The translations under genes were made by a program, and so were the position numbers. A stretch of DNA of 64,000 bases from UPXZ01 sp049840795 (GTDB lineage Bacteria > Bacteroidota > Bacteroidia > Bacteroidales > Paludibacteraceae). Numbering within the stretch: position 1 is the stretch's first letter; each line of letters begins with the position of its first letter. Below, piece after piece: positions 15,010 through 24,730 of the stretch. The notes under the pieces were generated by a model. That model had not been told where the DNA came from. It saw nothing but the letters and a program-made list of their open reading frames with translations, and searched no databases. The DNA lies in contig JASGJK010000031.1 of NCBI GenBank assembly GCA_049840795.1, positions 62,001 to 126,000 on the forward strand, given 5' to 3'.

Positions 15010-17016
15010 TCAAAAGACATAATCTCTTGGAATTTGTATGCTTGCCATCGTCCCTTCCTGCCCGTTTTCTTTCAAATTTATGATCTGAAAAAGCATAGGA
15101 TGCTTATTCTTTTTATTTAAGATGTCAATGGTTTGGTACAATACATTCAGCCCGGTCTTGGTGCTTGCATAGAGCGACTTTCGTTCGGGATTGTATCCTT
15201 CGCCGTTGTCGGTAATTTCAATGCTTAAAGAGGTGACTTCTTCCGATATTTTTATTTTTAATTTCTTTTCTCCCTGCTTGGGTCGTAAAGCATGTTTCAG
15301 TGCATTTTCTACCGGAATTTGTATAAACATTGCCGGAATTTTCCATGCATAAAGGTCGATAGCATCATCCATCTCCCATACGGTGGAGAAATCGTTGCCC
15401 ATACCTTTATCCTCAATCAACAAATAATTTTTAACAAACTCTATTTCATCGCTCAATGAAACATCTACTTTGTCTGTCATTTCTAAACTTTTGCGTAGCA
15501 ACATAGACAGCTGAAGTATATCCTCCGTATGTTCTTTGTCCGTTTCGCTTGTTATTTGCCGGTTTAAGGCATTGAACATAAAATGAGGCGAAATCCGGTT
15601 GCGGATGTTTTGCAGACGTATTTTGGCAATAATATCAATCTGCTTAATGCGTTGCAGTTCCGCTTTTCGCCTTCTCAGTATAATGTAGAACATAATCATT
15701 ACAAAAACCGACACCGAAATAATTACCCAAACGATATATTGCACGCGCAAAGAATGTATTTCTTCGTTCTTGTTCTTTAATAAGAGTTCTCTTCGCAAAA
15801 TGGTGGTATCCTGCTTATACCTCAAGTCGATTTCTGCCATCGAGTATCTTACTGTTCCGGACCGTATCGAATCGTTTAATAAGGTCTTTTTGGTTAAATA
15901 TTGATAGGCGTCTTTGTAATTGCCCGTGGCGTAAGCATATTTTTCGAGTGCGTTAAAGCGCAGAGTAAGTATCTCCGGGTCAACAAAATCAGCATCGTCG
16001 TGGGCTTTAAGCAAGGCGCCGGCAAGTGGCTTGTTCCCTTCTTTCATGGCAATGCCTGCTCTTATGATATCAATGTAACTTAGTATAGCCGTTACATTGG
16101 AGGCTTTAAAGTATCGATAGCTTTTCTCAGAATAAATTTTGGCAGAGTCTAATTGGTTGAGATGCAGAAACACGTCACTTAAATTGGCATAACATAAATT
16201 GGCAAGATAATCGGAATGAATAGGCTCAACAATGTTTTTTGCCTTGTTAAAATAGTGCAGAGCGTTTTTATAATCTTGTTTATAGTAAAATAAATTACCA
16301 AAATTGTTGCAAAATATGAATTTATCGTTAGGTGTTTGCGAATCGTAAAATGTTTCGGCTTTACGAAAATATACTTCCGACAGCTCAAAGTTCCTCATTC
16401 CGGTATAATAAATCTGTCCCAATCCCAAGTAAATCGGAAATTTTACTACCTCTGCCACCTGCAATGAGTCAGATATTTTTAGTGCCTCTCTGAAATATTT
16501 TACTCCATCAAGATAATTGCCTTTTTTGACCGAAACATCGGCTAAATTTATACAAATATCCGGTAACTTTTCCTTATTGTCGGATTTCTTACCATAAAAT
16601 AAAGCCTTGTTATAGTAATACAACATCGAATCAATCTCGTTAAGATAATTAAAGTAAACACCCCTCGTATTATAATAATTCATCAAATGGCTATTGTAGC
16701 CTTTTAATTTATTGTTTCTTGACAAAAATGAGTTGTACCTCCGTAGCAAAACATTGGCAGAATCCAATTGAAAATTTAATATATAATAATATGCCAAGTG
16801 AACTTTACAATCGTAAAAGTCGGAACTGTCTTTAGCCCAACTCTCGGCCTCCGAAATTATTTTCTTGGAATTAACCGAGTTTTTGCTTATCGAATCTTTT
16901 GCTATTAGCAATAGTGAATCCAATCTGTCGGGTTGCCTGTGGTGAGAACTGCTCTTATGTTTGCAGGACACCAAAATACTACAACACAGGAGAAAAAACA
17001 AGATTCCTTTTTTCAT
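15010..17016 (-). CDS. TPR sensor histidine kinase, LytS/YehU type, with lipobox-like N-terminus
   Basis: A 668-residue kinase. The N-terminus MKKGILFFLLCCSILVSCKH looks like a lipoprotein signal (lipobox LVSC). Residues about 50-400 are TPR-like helical repeats (YYNTRGVYFNYLNEIDSMLY, LANLCYANLSDVFLHLNQLD). One membrane segment follows (VWVIISVSVFVMIMFYIIL), a coiled linker, then the His_kinase domain with RISPHFMFNALN (phospho-His) and a GHKL ATPase with N-box ENALKHALRP and GLNVLYQTIDIL. This is the periplasmic-TPR architecture common in Bacteroidetes, signalling to the regulator at 14176-14949. The ligand is unknown. If lipidated, the N-terminus would be anchored in addition to the membrane helix, which is odd, so the signal may simply be uncleaved or Sec type. 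Confidence 0.9.
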   Translation of the reverse strand: MKKGILFFLLCCSILVSCKHKSSSHHRQPDRLDSLLLIAKDSISKNSVNSKKIISEAESWAKDSSDFYDCKVHLAYYYILNFQLDSANVLLRRYNSFLSRNNKLKGYNSHLMNYYNTRGVYFNYLNEIDSMLYYYNKALFYGKKSDNKEKLPDICINLADVSVKKGNYLDGVKYFREALKISDSLQVAEVVKFPIYLGLGQIYYTGMRNFELSEVYFRKAETFYDSQTPNDKFIFCNNFGNLFYYKQDYKNALHYFNKAKNIVEPIHSDYLANLCYANLSDVFLHLNQLDSAKIYSEKSYRYFKASNVTAILSYIDIIRAGIAMKEGNKPLAGALLKAHDDADFVDPEILTLRFNALEKYAYATGNYKDAYQYLTKKTLLNDSIRSGTVRYSMAEIDLRYKQDTTILRRELLLKNKNEEIHSLRVQYIVWVIISVSVFVMIMFYIILRRRKAELQRIKQIDIIAKIRLQNIRNRISPHFMFNALNRQITSETDKEHTEDILQLSMLLRKSLEMTDKVDVSLSDEIEFVKNYLLIEDKGMGNDFSTVWEMDDAIDLYAWKIPAMFIQIPVENALKHALRPKQGEKKLKIKISEEVTSLSIEITDNGEGYNPERKSLYASTKTGLNVLYQTIDILNKKNKHPMLFQIINLKENGQEGTMASIQIPRDYVF

Positions 17017-17088
17017 TTGCTTACGTTTGTTGCTTTTATTTGATTTATCTGATAGAGACGGCGATTGTCTGTTTTATCATAAAGATTA

Positions 17089-17295
17089 ATATGATTATCC
17101 GCAAAATATGTAGTTTAACTCAATTATTGATATCCTGCGTTCTTTAAAATGTCATTTTCATTAAAAAAACAAATTCGTTCGTCCTTACAGGACTTTTACA
17201 TTATCTTGTATTTCTCTCCCCAAAGTAAAACTTTGGGCTGAATTAATTTAGGTTTTCAACCTAAAAACAAGACTGTTGATTATGCGGATAATCAT
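17089..17295. mobile_element. 207-bp MITE-like element with IS1595-type ends
   Basis: Its left end (ATGATTATCCGCA at 17091-17103) is repeated inverted at the right end (TGCGGATAATCAT at 17283-17295), identical to the outer 13 bases of the IS1595 element at 711-1652. AAAGATTA occurs immediately outside both ends (17081-17088 and 17296-17303), an 8-bp target duplication as expected for IS1595. The interior has no reading frame; it carries small hairpins (CCCAAAG...CTTTGGG at about 17219-17233, GGTTTTCAACC at about 17251). It is best read as a non-autonomous derivative mobilised by a full-length relative elsewhere. Confidence 0.82.
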
Positions 17296-17957
17296 AAAGA
17301 TTAAATAACTTTCACCTCAGGTTTAGATGGATTTTGTAACCACATAGGTTATGGCAATACTTTATTCTTCGTTAAAAGTTGCACACAAATTTAATACTAA
17401 TTGTTTAAATATCAGAAAAAACTTAAAAAATAATCGGAAAACCAATAATATCGTACTCCCTGCATTATTGGTTTAATCGTTCATCGTGTGAAATATAAAA
17501 ATCATCAGCCCGTTCAGATATCAGGGCTAACGCCCCTCTATATTTAATCTGTGATTTATATTATTACGAAGCTGTCGCAACTATGTTGCTGTTAAAGCAA
17601 TGGTTTTGGTCGGTGTACAAGGATTAAATTCTTAGCTTCACCCAATGTAATCACAATCATTTACAGATGAATAACAAAACTCAGGAGCGTAGCTCTGATA
17701 TCACAAATAAAAGTAAGGAAAAATAAAAGGGAGTTAGCCCTGTCATCTTGATCTTAAGCATCAATAAAAAGAACTTTATCTTCAAAAAAAGATGCGTACT
17801 TTCACACAATTAACGATTAAACCAAAACAAGTGTCAATGTAGAGTGCCGTTCTGCTTCAATATCAAAGAGTTAGAGCCCAATCGTTTTAATATCAATGTA
17901 ACACAGATACAGGCGCGCCGGATAATCATTCGTTAAGAAAGTAAAGATGACTTCAAT
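17296..17957. repeat. Gene-free region with a long-arm inverted-repeat element
   Basis: No coding sequence is supported. CAGGGCTAACGCCCCT at 17522-17537 is matched inverted by AGGGAGTTAGCCCTG at 17728-17742, enclosing about 190 bases. Near each arm is a GATATCA motif, also inverted. This looks like another dispersed intergenic element. CGGATAATCAT at 17919-17929 resembles an IS1595 end, but it has no partner. The ppk promoter lies beyond. Confidence 0.55.
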
Positions 17958-18065
17958 ATGAAAAAACAGGCAAGAAAAACTACTTTACCGGAACAGTGTG
18001 TGCATCACGCAATTCCCTCATTTTTTTATTCACCAAAATGTAATAGCTTTTGCAGAAATAATTTG

Positions 18066-18073
18066 TATATTTG
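18066..18073 (+). promoter_or_regulatory. Possible -7 promoter box for ppk
   Basis: TATATTTG matches TAnnTTTG and lies 26 bases before the GTG start proposed for ppk. No TTTG -33 box is seen at the usual spacing. Its position argues against the in-frame ATG at 17958 as the start. Confidence 0.45.
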
Positions 18074-18098
18074 TCAATTATATCACTTTCAAGCCGTT

Positions 18099-20147
18099 GT
18101 GAAAAAGAAAATTAAATCAAAATTCGTCAATAGGGAAATAAGCTGGCTTCATTTCAACAATCGTGTGTTGCAGGAAGCAGCAAATGCTGATGTGCCGTTA
18201 GTGGAACGGTTGAAGTTTCTCGGTATATATTCCAATAATATGGATGAGTTTTTTCGTGTACGCGTGGCTACGCTCAAACGTATGCTTGAACTGAATGTGC
18301 AATCGGAAGAAGATAAGGATGATCCGGATAAGATTTTGAAAAAAATTGCTAAAATAACGGCAACCTCGCAAAGTGAGATGGAGAATATCTTCTTTGAAAT
18401 AAAAGAAAGACTCAGGGAACAGAAAATCTTTTTTGTAGATGAAACTCAGTTGACCGATGAACAAAAAAAGTTTGTAAAAATATATTACGACAAATACCTC
18501 GAAGATGCCATCACACCAATACTCTTAAATGAACAGACGATTCCCGAGTTAAGAGATGCCCGCCTGTACCTGATAGTGAGACTTACCAACAGTAAGAAAG
18601 CCGATAGCCGAAAATATGCCCTGATAGAGTTTCCGGGCTCGGAATTCTCCCGGTTTCTTGAGCTCCCCGATACGCAGGACGGGAAATACCTTATTCTGTT
18701 GGATGATGTCATCCGCTTGTCCTTGCCGCTGTTATTCAAATGTCTTCCGTACGATATGTTTGAAGCATATACCTTTAAAATTACTCGCGATTCTGAGATG
18801 GAAATAGTATCCGAAATGGGTGAAGGCATTGTTGAAAAAGTGAGTAAAGGGGTAAAAAGCCGTCGTTTCGGGTCTCCTCTGCGTCTTGTGTACGATAGCG
18901 CTATGCCCGAAGAGATGAAGAAACACCTGATAAAGAGGCTCGATTTGAAAAAATCGGCAGCCATTCTTCCAGGAGGACGTTATCATAATTTTAAAGACTT
19001 TATTGGTTTCCCATCCTTAGGTGTAGATACTTTTGTGTATAAAGAACCGGAACCAATTGAAAACAAGATTATTGCGCGTTCTAATTCCGTAATCGAAGCC
19101 ATCGAACGACAAGACTTGTTTTTACACTATCCGTATTACAGTTTTTCGCAGTACGTACAACTGCTTCGCGAGGCGGCGATAAGCCCTGATGTTTCGAGTA
19201 TCAAAATCACCATCTACCGTATGGCACATAAGTCAAAAGTGGCAAAAGCACTGATATTTGCCGCCAAAAACGGCAAGAAAGTGACTGCTGTGGTAGAGTT
19301 GAGAGCTCGTTTTGATGAAGAGCACAACATTCAGTGGGCACAGCGGATGCAGGATGCCGGTGTTAATGTGGTTTTTGGTATCGAAGGGTTGAAGATACAC
19401 AGCAAGTTGACACTGATAAAAATGAAAAACGGGAAAAAGGTTGCCGCTATCAGTACTGGAAATTTTCACGAAGGAAACGCGGCGGTTTATACCGACTTCA
19501 CCCTTTTTACTGCTAATCAGCAAATAACCAACGAAGTAGAACGAGTATTCGATTTTATCGATCAGCCTTTTCAAACTCAACGATTCTCCCACTTGCTTGT
19601 ATCACCACAGGAGATGCGTAAGAAACTCAATCTTATGGTGCAGCATGAGATAGCCAATGCCAAAAAAGGATTACCGGCATATATTTATTGCAAAATAAAT
19701 CACATCACCGATTATAAATTCATCGAGAAACTGTATAACGCCGCCGAATGTGGAGTGAAAATCAAACTTATAGTTCGGGGAATGTGCGCTATGGTGCCTA
19801 CTTTGGAAAAATTAAAAGGTAATATCAAAATTATAAGTGTTGTAGATAAATATCTGGAGCATTCGCGTATATTCCTGTTTTGCAACAATGAAGTAGAGAA
19901 ATACTTTGTATCGTCTGCCGATTGGATGACACGTAATCTTGATCGACGCATCGAAGTTGCGGTTCCTATTTATAGCAAAACCATTCAGCGTGAGTTGAAA
20001 ACCATTCTTGATTATGTGTGGAATGATAATGTAAAGGCAAGGGTAGTGGATGGATCGGGAGAAAATGAGTTTAGAATAAACGATAAAACGCCGTTTCGCT
20101 CACAATTTGAGTTGATGGAGTATTATAAAAATCGGGAATCGGACTAA
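18099..20147 (+). CDS. ppk1: Polyphosphate kinase 1
   Basis: Makes and reverses long-chain polyphosphate from ATP. From the GTG at 18099 the protein is 682 residues, normal for PPK1. It has the N-terminal domain (FVNREISWLHFNNRVLQEAA, FLGIYSNNMDEFFRVRVATL), a middle domain, and two phospholipase-D-like catalytic domains with SSIKITIYRMAHKSKVAKAL, GLKIHSKLTLIKMKNGKKVA (the phospho-His region), ISTGNFHEGNAAVYTDFTLF and LEHSRIFLFCNN (second His). An in-frame ATG at 17958 would add 47 Cys/His-rich residues unlike any PPK and would place the -7 box inside the gene, so I reject it. It is convergent with the omega-amidase, 29 bases away. Confidence 0.93.
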   Translation: MKKKIKSKFVNREISWLHFNNRVLQEAANADVPLVERLKFLGIYSNNMDEFFRVRVATLKRMLELNVQSEEDKDDPDKILKKIAKITATSQSEMENIFFEIKERLREQKIFFVDETQLTDEQKKFVKIYYDKYLEDAITPILLNEQTIPELRDARLYLIVRLTNSKKADSRKYALIEFPGSEFSRFLELPDTQDGKYLILLDDVIRLSLPLLFKCLPYDMFEAYTFKITRDSEMEIVSEMGEGIVEKVSKGVKSRRFGSPLRLVYDSAMPEEMKKHLIKRLDLKKSAAILPGGRYHNFKDFIGFPSLGVDTFVYKEPEPIENKIIARSNSVIEAIERQDLFLHYPYYSFSQYVQLLREAAISPDVSSIKITIYRMAHKSKVAKALIFAAKNGKKVTAVVELRARFDEEHNIQWAQRMQDAGVNVVFGIEGLKIHSKLTLIKMKNGKKVAAISTGNFHEGNAAVYTDFTLFTANQQITNEVERVFDFIDQPFQTQRFSHLLVSPQEMRKKLNLMVQHEIANAKKGLPAYIYCKINHITDYKFIEKLYNAAECGVKIKLIVRGMCAMVPTLEKLKGNIKIISVVDKYLEHSRIFLFCNNEVEKYFVSSADWMTRNLDRRIEVAVPIYSKTIQRELKTILDYVWNDNVKARVVDGSGENEFRINDKTPFRSQFELMEYYKNRESD

Positions 20148-20176
20148 AGATATAGCGCGCCGATAAAAGGCAGATG

Positions 20177-20947
20177 CTAAATTATCCGAAAATCATCGGC
20201 GTCTTTCCAAAAAGCAAATTTATTTCTGAAACTATCTAACGGATCTTTCGGTAAGTTAATGGTTTGCATACCACTTTTATTGTCTTCAAAAGTCAACATC
20301 TCTTTTCCCTTGAAGTCAAGCATCACCGAGTGTCCCGAATAATCAATATTCAGTCCGTCTTTTCCCACTCTGTTTAAACCGCACACATACGATTGATTTT
20401 CAATGGCGCGAGCCTTCAAAAGCGCGTCCCAAGCATCCATACGCGCTTGCGGAAAGTTTGCCACGTAAATCAGTAAATCATACTCGTTATTTACATTTCT
20501 GCTCCACACAGGGAAACGAATATCGTAGCAGACCATCACACAAATTTTAAGCCCAAGATAGCTTACAATCAGTCTTTTATCTCCCGATTTGAATGTCTTA
20601 TCCTCGCCGCCTATGCTGAATAAGTGACGTTTGTCAGCCGTTTCTATACGTCCATCGGGGAAAATGAAAAATGCGCGGTTGTAAATATCACCATTTTCAC
20701 GAGCTATAAAACTGCCCACGATGGCAAAATCAAATTTCCTTGCCCAGCGAACCAACGTTTTCACCGTTTCACCCTCCATTGTTTCGGCAAAGTCGATTCT
20801 ATCGGTACAAAATCCGGTAGTAAACATTTCGGGTAAAACGACCAAATCGGTTTTTCTGACCAAAACAGAGAGGTTCTCTTCCGTTTTCAGAAGATTGGCT
20901 TTCTTATCTGCCCAAGCAATATCGGTTTGAATTAAAGAAATGTTCAT
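20177..20947 (-). CDS. Omega-amidase YafV-like, carbon-nitrogen hydrolase
   Basis: A 256-residue nitrilase-superfamily enzyme with the catalytic triad Glu40 (DLVVLPEMFTTGF), Lys106 (ETADKRHLF) and Cys140 (VMVCYDIRFPVW). The GEDKTFKSGD segment and the Cys-Tyr-Asp-Ile-Arg-Phe-Pro context match the YafV/omega-amidase group, which hydrolyses alpha-ketoglutaramate and similar ketoamides in metabolite repair. It is cytoplasmic. The gene follows the acyltransferase with only two bases between stop and start, so the two share a transcript; no functional link between them is known to me. Confidence 0.88.
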   Translation of the reverse strand: MNISLIQTDIAWADKKANLLKTEENLSVLVRKTDLVVLPEMFTTGFCTDRIDFAETMEGETVKTLVRWARKFDFAIVGSFIARENGDIYNRAFFIFPDGRIETADKRHLFSIGGEDKTFKSGDKRLIVSYLGLKICVMVCYDIRFPVWSRNVNNEYDLLIYVANFPQARMDAWDALLKARAIENQSYVCGLNRVGKDGLNIDYSGHSVMLDFKGKEMLTFEDNKSGMQTINLPKDPLDSFRNKFAFWKDADDFRII

Positions 20948-20949
20948 AG

Positions 20950-21501
20950 TTAAAATTCAGGTATTGTAAACCTCTCAGGGAATCTTGGTTTAGCATTTTG
21001 CTTATAAAATTCATAGATATGTTTCAAATCCGCTTTTTCATCACCCGTAGGATAAAACACCTCCTTGATACCCATTTCTTTTTTCTGAAAATCGATGTAT
21101 GCCAACTGAATCGGCACTTTAGCTCCCACAGCAATGTGATAAAAACCGAGTTTCCATCTTTTAGCCAGCTTTCGGGTACCTTCGGGGGTAATGGCAAGGT
21201 GCATCTTCTCACGCTTACCAAACTCTTCAATCATTTGCTGAACTACCGAATTGTTTTTAGTCCGGTCAACCGGAATGCCGCCCATTGTACGCATCAAACT
21301 CCCCAAAGGAAAGAAAAACCACGATTTTTTCATCAAAAAGCCGGCTTTACGTCCTACCGACCAGTAAAACAGTTTGCCGATTATAAAATCCCAATTGCTT
21401 GTATGTGGCGCTACGCATAATATACTTTTTACGGGTTCTTCAGTGGTGACTGTGCTTTTCCATCCCGCCAATTTCAGTATAAACTGACTGATTTTTTTCA
21501 T
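20950..21501 (-). CDS. PlsC-like acyltransferase
   Basis: A 183-residue member of the lysophospholipid acyltransferase superfamily. The catalytic HxxxxD is HTSNWD at residues 33-38, followed by GGIPVDRTKNNS (acyl-acceptor region) and ITPEGTRKLAKRWKLGFYHI, where EGTR corresponds to motif III. It is shorter than full PlsC and lacks a clear transmembrane helix, as do the small Bacteroidetes 1-acyl-glycerol-3-phosphate acyltransferase-like proteins. The substrate is uncertain. It is first in a two-gene operon with the omega-amidase and divergent from the helicase gene. Confidence 0.85.
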   Translation of the reverse strand: MKKISQFILKLAGWKSTVTTEEPVKSILCVAPHTSNWDFIIGKLFYWSVGRKAGFLMKKSWFFFPLGSLMRTMGGIPVDRTKNNSVVQQMIEEFGKREKMHLAITPEGTRKLAKRWKLGFYHIAVGAKVPIQLAYIDFQKKEMGIKEVFYPTGDEKADLKHIYEFYKQNAKPRFPERFTIPEF

Positions 21502-21605
21502 TCTTTAATTTTATTAAATAATACGTATTTTATCACAAAGCTAATCAATTAATTGCATACGGCAAGTTGTTGAAAACTATTTTCAGAGAATTACGCTAAA
21601 TTTGC

Positions 21606-21613
21606 TAACTTTG
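21606..21613 (+). promoter_or_regulatory. -7 promoter box for the UvrD/PcrA helicase gene
   Basis: TAACTTTG matches TAnnTTTG, 26 bases before the ATG at 21640, and supports that start rather than one after the in-frame TGA. Confidence 0.5.
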
Positions 21614-21639
21614 TATCTCATACTGAAAGTAAAAAACAA

Positions 21640-23949
21640 ATGCACGAGAATACCCCGATAGATTTTTGAAATGAGCTGAACGAAAGCCAATTGCAAGCGG
21701 TAAAACATGTTGATGGTGCTTCGCTGGTCATTGCCGGAGCCGGTTCGGGAAAAACGCGTGTACTCACTTATAAAATTGCCTATCTGATTTCGCAGGGAAT
21801 TTCACCGGCATCTATTTTAGCGCTTACTTTCACCAATAAAGCCGCGCGGGAAATGAAAAACAGAATAGCTCAATTAGTTGGTTATCAGCTTTCCCGCTAT
21901 CTTTGGATGGGTACTTTTCACTCTATCTTTTCGCGCATCTTGCGAGCCGAAGCTCAACACCTGGGATATACAAAAAACTTCACCATTTACGATACTTCCG
22001 ATAGTAAAAGTTTGGTAAAAACCATCGTAAAAGAACTGTCGTTGGATGAAAAGGTATATAAACCAAGCTACATACAAGGGCGGATTTCGCAAGCAAAAAA
22101 TCAGTTGATTACCCCCAAGGCTTATTACGAAAATGCCGATTACCTTAAATACGACAGCCAATCGCGCGTGCCTCGTTTACGGGAGATTTATGCTATATAT
22201 GCTATGCGTTGCAAGCAAGCCGATGCAATGGATTTTGACGATTTATTACTGCAAACTAACATCCTTTTCGGACAGTTTCCCGAAGTGCTTGATAAGTATC
22301 GGCAACTTTTCAAGTTTGTATTGGTGGATGAGTATCAGGATACTAATTTCTCGCAATATCTTATTATCAAAAAACTGAGTGAAGTTCACGAACGTGTATG
22401 CGTAGTGGGCGACGATGCACAAAGTATCTATTCCTTTCGCGGAGCGAATATCGACAATATCCTTCAGTTTCAAAACACGTATCGTTCGGCAAAAATTTTC
22501 AAACTCGAACAAAATTACCGTTCCACAAAAACCATAGTGAATGCAGCCAACAGCCTAATCGACAAAAATTCGGAGCAAATAAAAAAAACCATTTTTTCTG
22601 AAAAAAGTGAAGGCGACCGCATCAAATTATCGGGTGTGATGACCGATTATGAGGAGTCTTTCTTGGTCTCAACCCAAATTTCGGATTTACATCGTCAAGA
22701 AAATATGCCGTACAATCAATTTGCCGTACTGTATCGTACCAATTCGCAATCGCGCGTGATGGAAGAATCGTTGCGCAAGCAGGGAATTCCTTACCGTATC
22801 TACGGTGGGCTCTCGTTTTATCAACGGAAAGAAATCAAAGATGTAATTGCGTATTTACGTATGATAATCAACCCAAACGATGAGGAAGCTTTGAAGCGAA
22901 TTATCAATGTTCCGGCAAGAGGTATTGGTGACACCACCGTTAATAAACTGACGGAAACGGCACATTTACATCAGGTTTCCGCTTGGACTGTTTTAACCGA
23001 TATGTTGAAATACAATCTACCCGTAAATGCGGGGACAGCGTCTAAGTTGGCAAAGTTCAGGGATTTGATTCGAAATTTTACCGACCAGATTACTACGCTA
23101 AGTGCGTATGATTTAGCCAATAATGTGGTCAGAGCATCCGGAATTATTGGTGATCAGTATGATAAGAGCGTAGAAAACCTGAGCCGAATCGACAATATCC
23201 AAGAGTTGCTAAAAGCGGTGTTTGAATATGTTGAAATAAAAACAAAAGAAGGGGCGGAATTTGTGAGTTTACCTGAATTTCTGTCGGAAGTTTCGCTACT
23301 TACCGACCAGGATACCGATAAAAACGACCATGAAGAAAAAGTGACTTTAATGACCGTTCACGCTGCTAAAGGACTGGAATACAATGCCGTTTTCATAGTT
23401 GGAATGGAAGAAGAATTGTTTCCGTCGCCATTTGTGGAAACGCCTCGCGAATTGGAAGAGGAACGACGGCTTTTTTACGTTGCCATTACTCGTGCCGAAG
23501 AACGATGTTTCATCAGCTATGCAAAATCACGTTTCAAAAACGGTAAAACTAACTTTAGCAATCCAAGTCGGTTTTTAAGGGACATTGATAGCCGATATTT
23601 AGATGTGAATACCGATTCTTATTATGCTTCTCCCGATAAACCAAAACGTAGCTGGGACGATGAAATCAATATTGAACGAAATCTTTTCAGAAAAGAAAAT
23701 CAGCCACAACAAGAACACATTTCATTTTCTCAACCGCGTAAATTAAACAAGATATCGTCTTCCGTGTCGCAACCAACCGAAAACACCAATTTACCCGTAG
23801 GATGTTTTGTAAAACACCAGATTTTTGGCATTGGTAAAGTGATTGAAACTTCTGTTTTGGATGGAAACGAAAAAGCAAAAATTGATTTTGGCGAAAAAGG
23901 GATGAAGTCGTTGTTACTCAAATTTGCAAAATTGGAGGTGCTGAAATAA
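21640..23949 (+). CDS. UvrD/PcrA-type ATP-dependent DNA helicase with an in-frame TGA at codon 10
   Basis: A superfamily 1 3'-5' helicase for repair and replication restart. From the ATG at 21640 the frame reads MHENTPIDF, TGA at 21667-21669, then NELNESQLQAVKHVDGASLV, which includes the Q-motif that all family members need. The same-length alternative TTTTTTGAAT would give Leu, so the TGA probably reflects paired indels or an error. After it come all SF1 motifs: AGAGSGKTRVL, FTNKAAREMKNR, DEYQDTN, GDDAQSIYSFRGA, LEQNYRSTKTI, LMTVHAAKGLEYN, LFYVAITRAEER. The C-terminal VGCFVKHQIFGIGKVIET is the Tudor-like domain of PcrA. Length with the first codons is 769 residues, normal. Confidence 0.9.
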
Positions 23950-24033
23950 GACTTCGCTGCTGCCCTCACATCTCTAATTATTGGAATTGAAACACGTTCT
24001 CCAAAAAAAGGAGATACGAAAACTGCATGTCAT

Positions 24034-24603
24034 TCAGAATTTAAGACCTGTTCCTATATAATAATACCGATTATTGATGATTTTTTTTGTTGCCTTATAT
24101 TGATCGATTTTACTCCAAAACGTTGAAATAGCATATATAGAAACGGATGTTGAAACTCCAACAAAAATCCCAAAAAACAACGTTAGTCCACTTAATCCGT
24201 TTGCTGCAATCCAAATCGGAGTAGCGACTAATGCTCCTGCAATGGAAATGCAAGCAAAACCAACCATTATATAACCTTTGATTTTATCACCGTGTTTTAT
24301 TTGATAAGTGCCCGGGAAATCTGCGAACGGCAACTTGATGTTGTTATTCTTTTTTAATAACCTTTTTCGTAAGTCCTTGATTTCTTTTGAAACAGCCAAA
24401 TCACGCCCTTGCAATTCAGTTTTTGCAAACGAAATAAAAGTAGAAGTGTCAGTTTTAAGCGTAATAGAATCAGGAGAGTTATATACAATTGTACCTTTTA
24501 GCACGGAGTCTGTTTGAACAGAATAAACTTCCACTTGGTTTTTCTGTGCATTTACCTGAAATAAAATGCAAAAAAGAATATACAGAGAATAGATTTTTTT
24601 CAT
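24034..24603 (-). CDS. Hypothetical membrane protein with signal peptide
   Basis: 189 residues that I cannot assign to a family. A signal peptide (MKKIYSLYILFCILFQVNA) precedes a short domain (QKNQVEVYSVQTDSVLKGTI, DSITLKTDTSTFISFAKTEL) that looks like a small beta-barrel of the kind used in Bacteroidetes for response to transcript or phosphate, but this is weak. Two hydrophobic segments follow (IMVGFACISIAGALVATPIW and LTLFFGIFVGVSTSVSIYAI), then a basic tail. It is probably an inner-membrane protein with a periplasmic N-terminal domain. It sits alone between convergent and divergent neighbours. Confidence 0.7.
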   Translation of the reverse strand: MKKIYSLYILFCILFQVNAQKNQVEVYSVQTDSVLKGTIVYNSPDSITLKTDTSTFISFAKTELQGRDLAVSKEIKDLRKRLLKKNNNIKLPFADFPGTYQIKHGDKIKGYIMVGFACISIAGALVATPIWIAANGLSGLTLFFGIFVGVSTSVSIYAISTFWSKIDQYKATKKIINNRYYYIGTGLKF

Positions 24604-24700
24604 AACGATAAGCGTATTAAAAGTGATATAGGCAAAAATAACATTTTCACTCCGATTTAAAAAATATTTAAGTCATAATTTATCTACCAATATTTTGTCG

Positions 24701-24708
24701 TATTTTTG
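24701..24708 (+). promoter_or_regulatory. -7 promoter box for hflX
   Basis: TATTTTTG matches TAnnTTTG, 22 bases before the hflX ATG. Confidence 0.5.
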
Positions 24709-24730
24709 CATCAGTGAAATTTGAAATTGA

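Noticed and set aside
17919..17929. CGGATAATCAT as the right end of a second, larger IS1595-type element
   Set aside because: Only 11 bases match, there is no left partner at a sensible distance, and no target duplication was found.
17958..18098. In-frame ATG at 17958 as the ppk start
   Set aside because: It adds 47 residues rich in Cys, His and Pro that are unlike any PPK1 and would put the TATATTTG -7 box inside the gene. GTG at 18099 gives a normal length.
12186..21669. Reassignment of TGA to an amino acid in this genome
   Set aside because: Only two in-frame TGA codons were seen, each at a place explained by one base change or paired indels, while TGA ends other frames and the window has many other indels.
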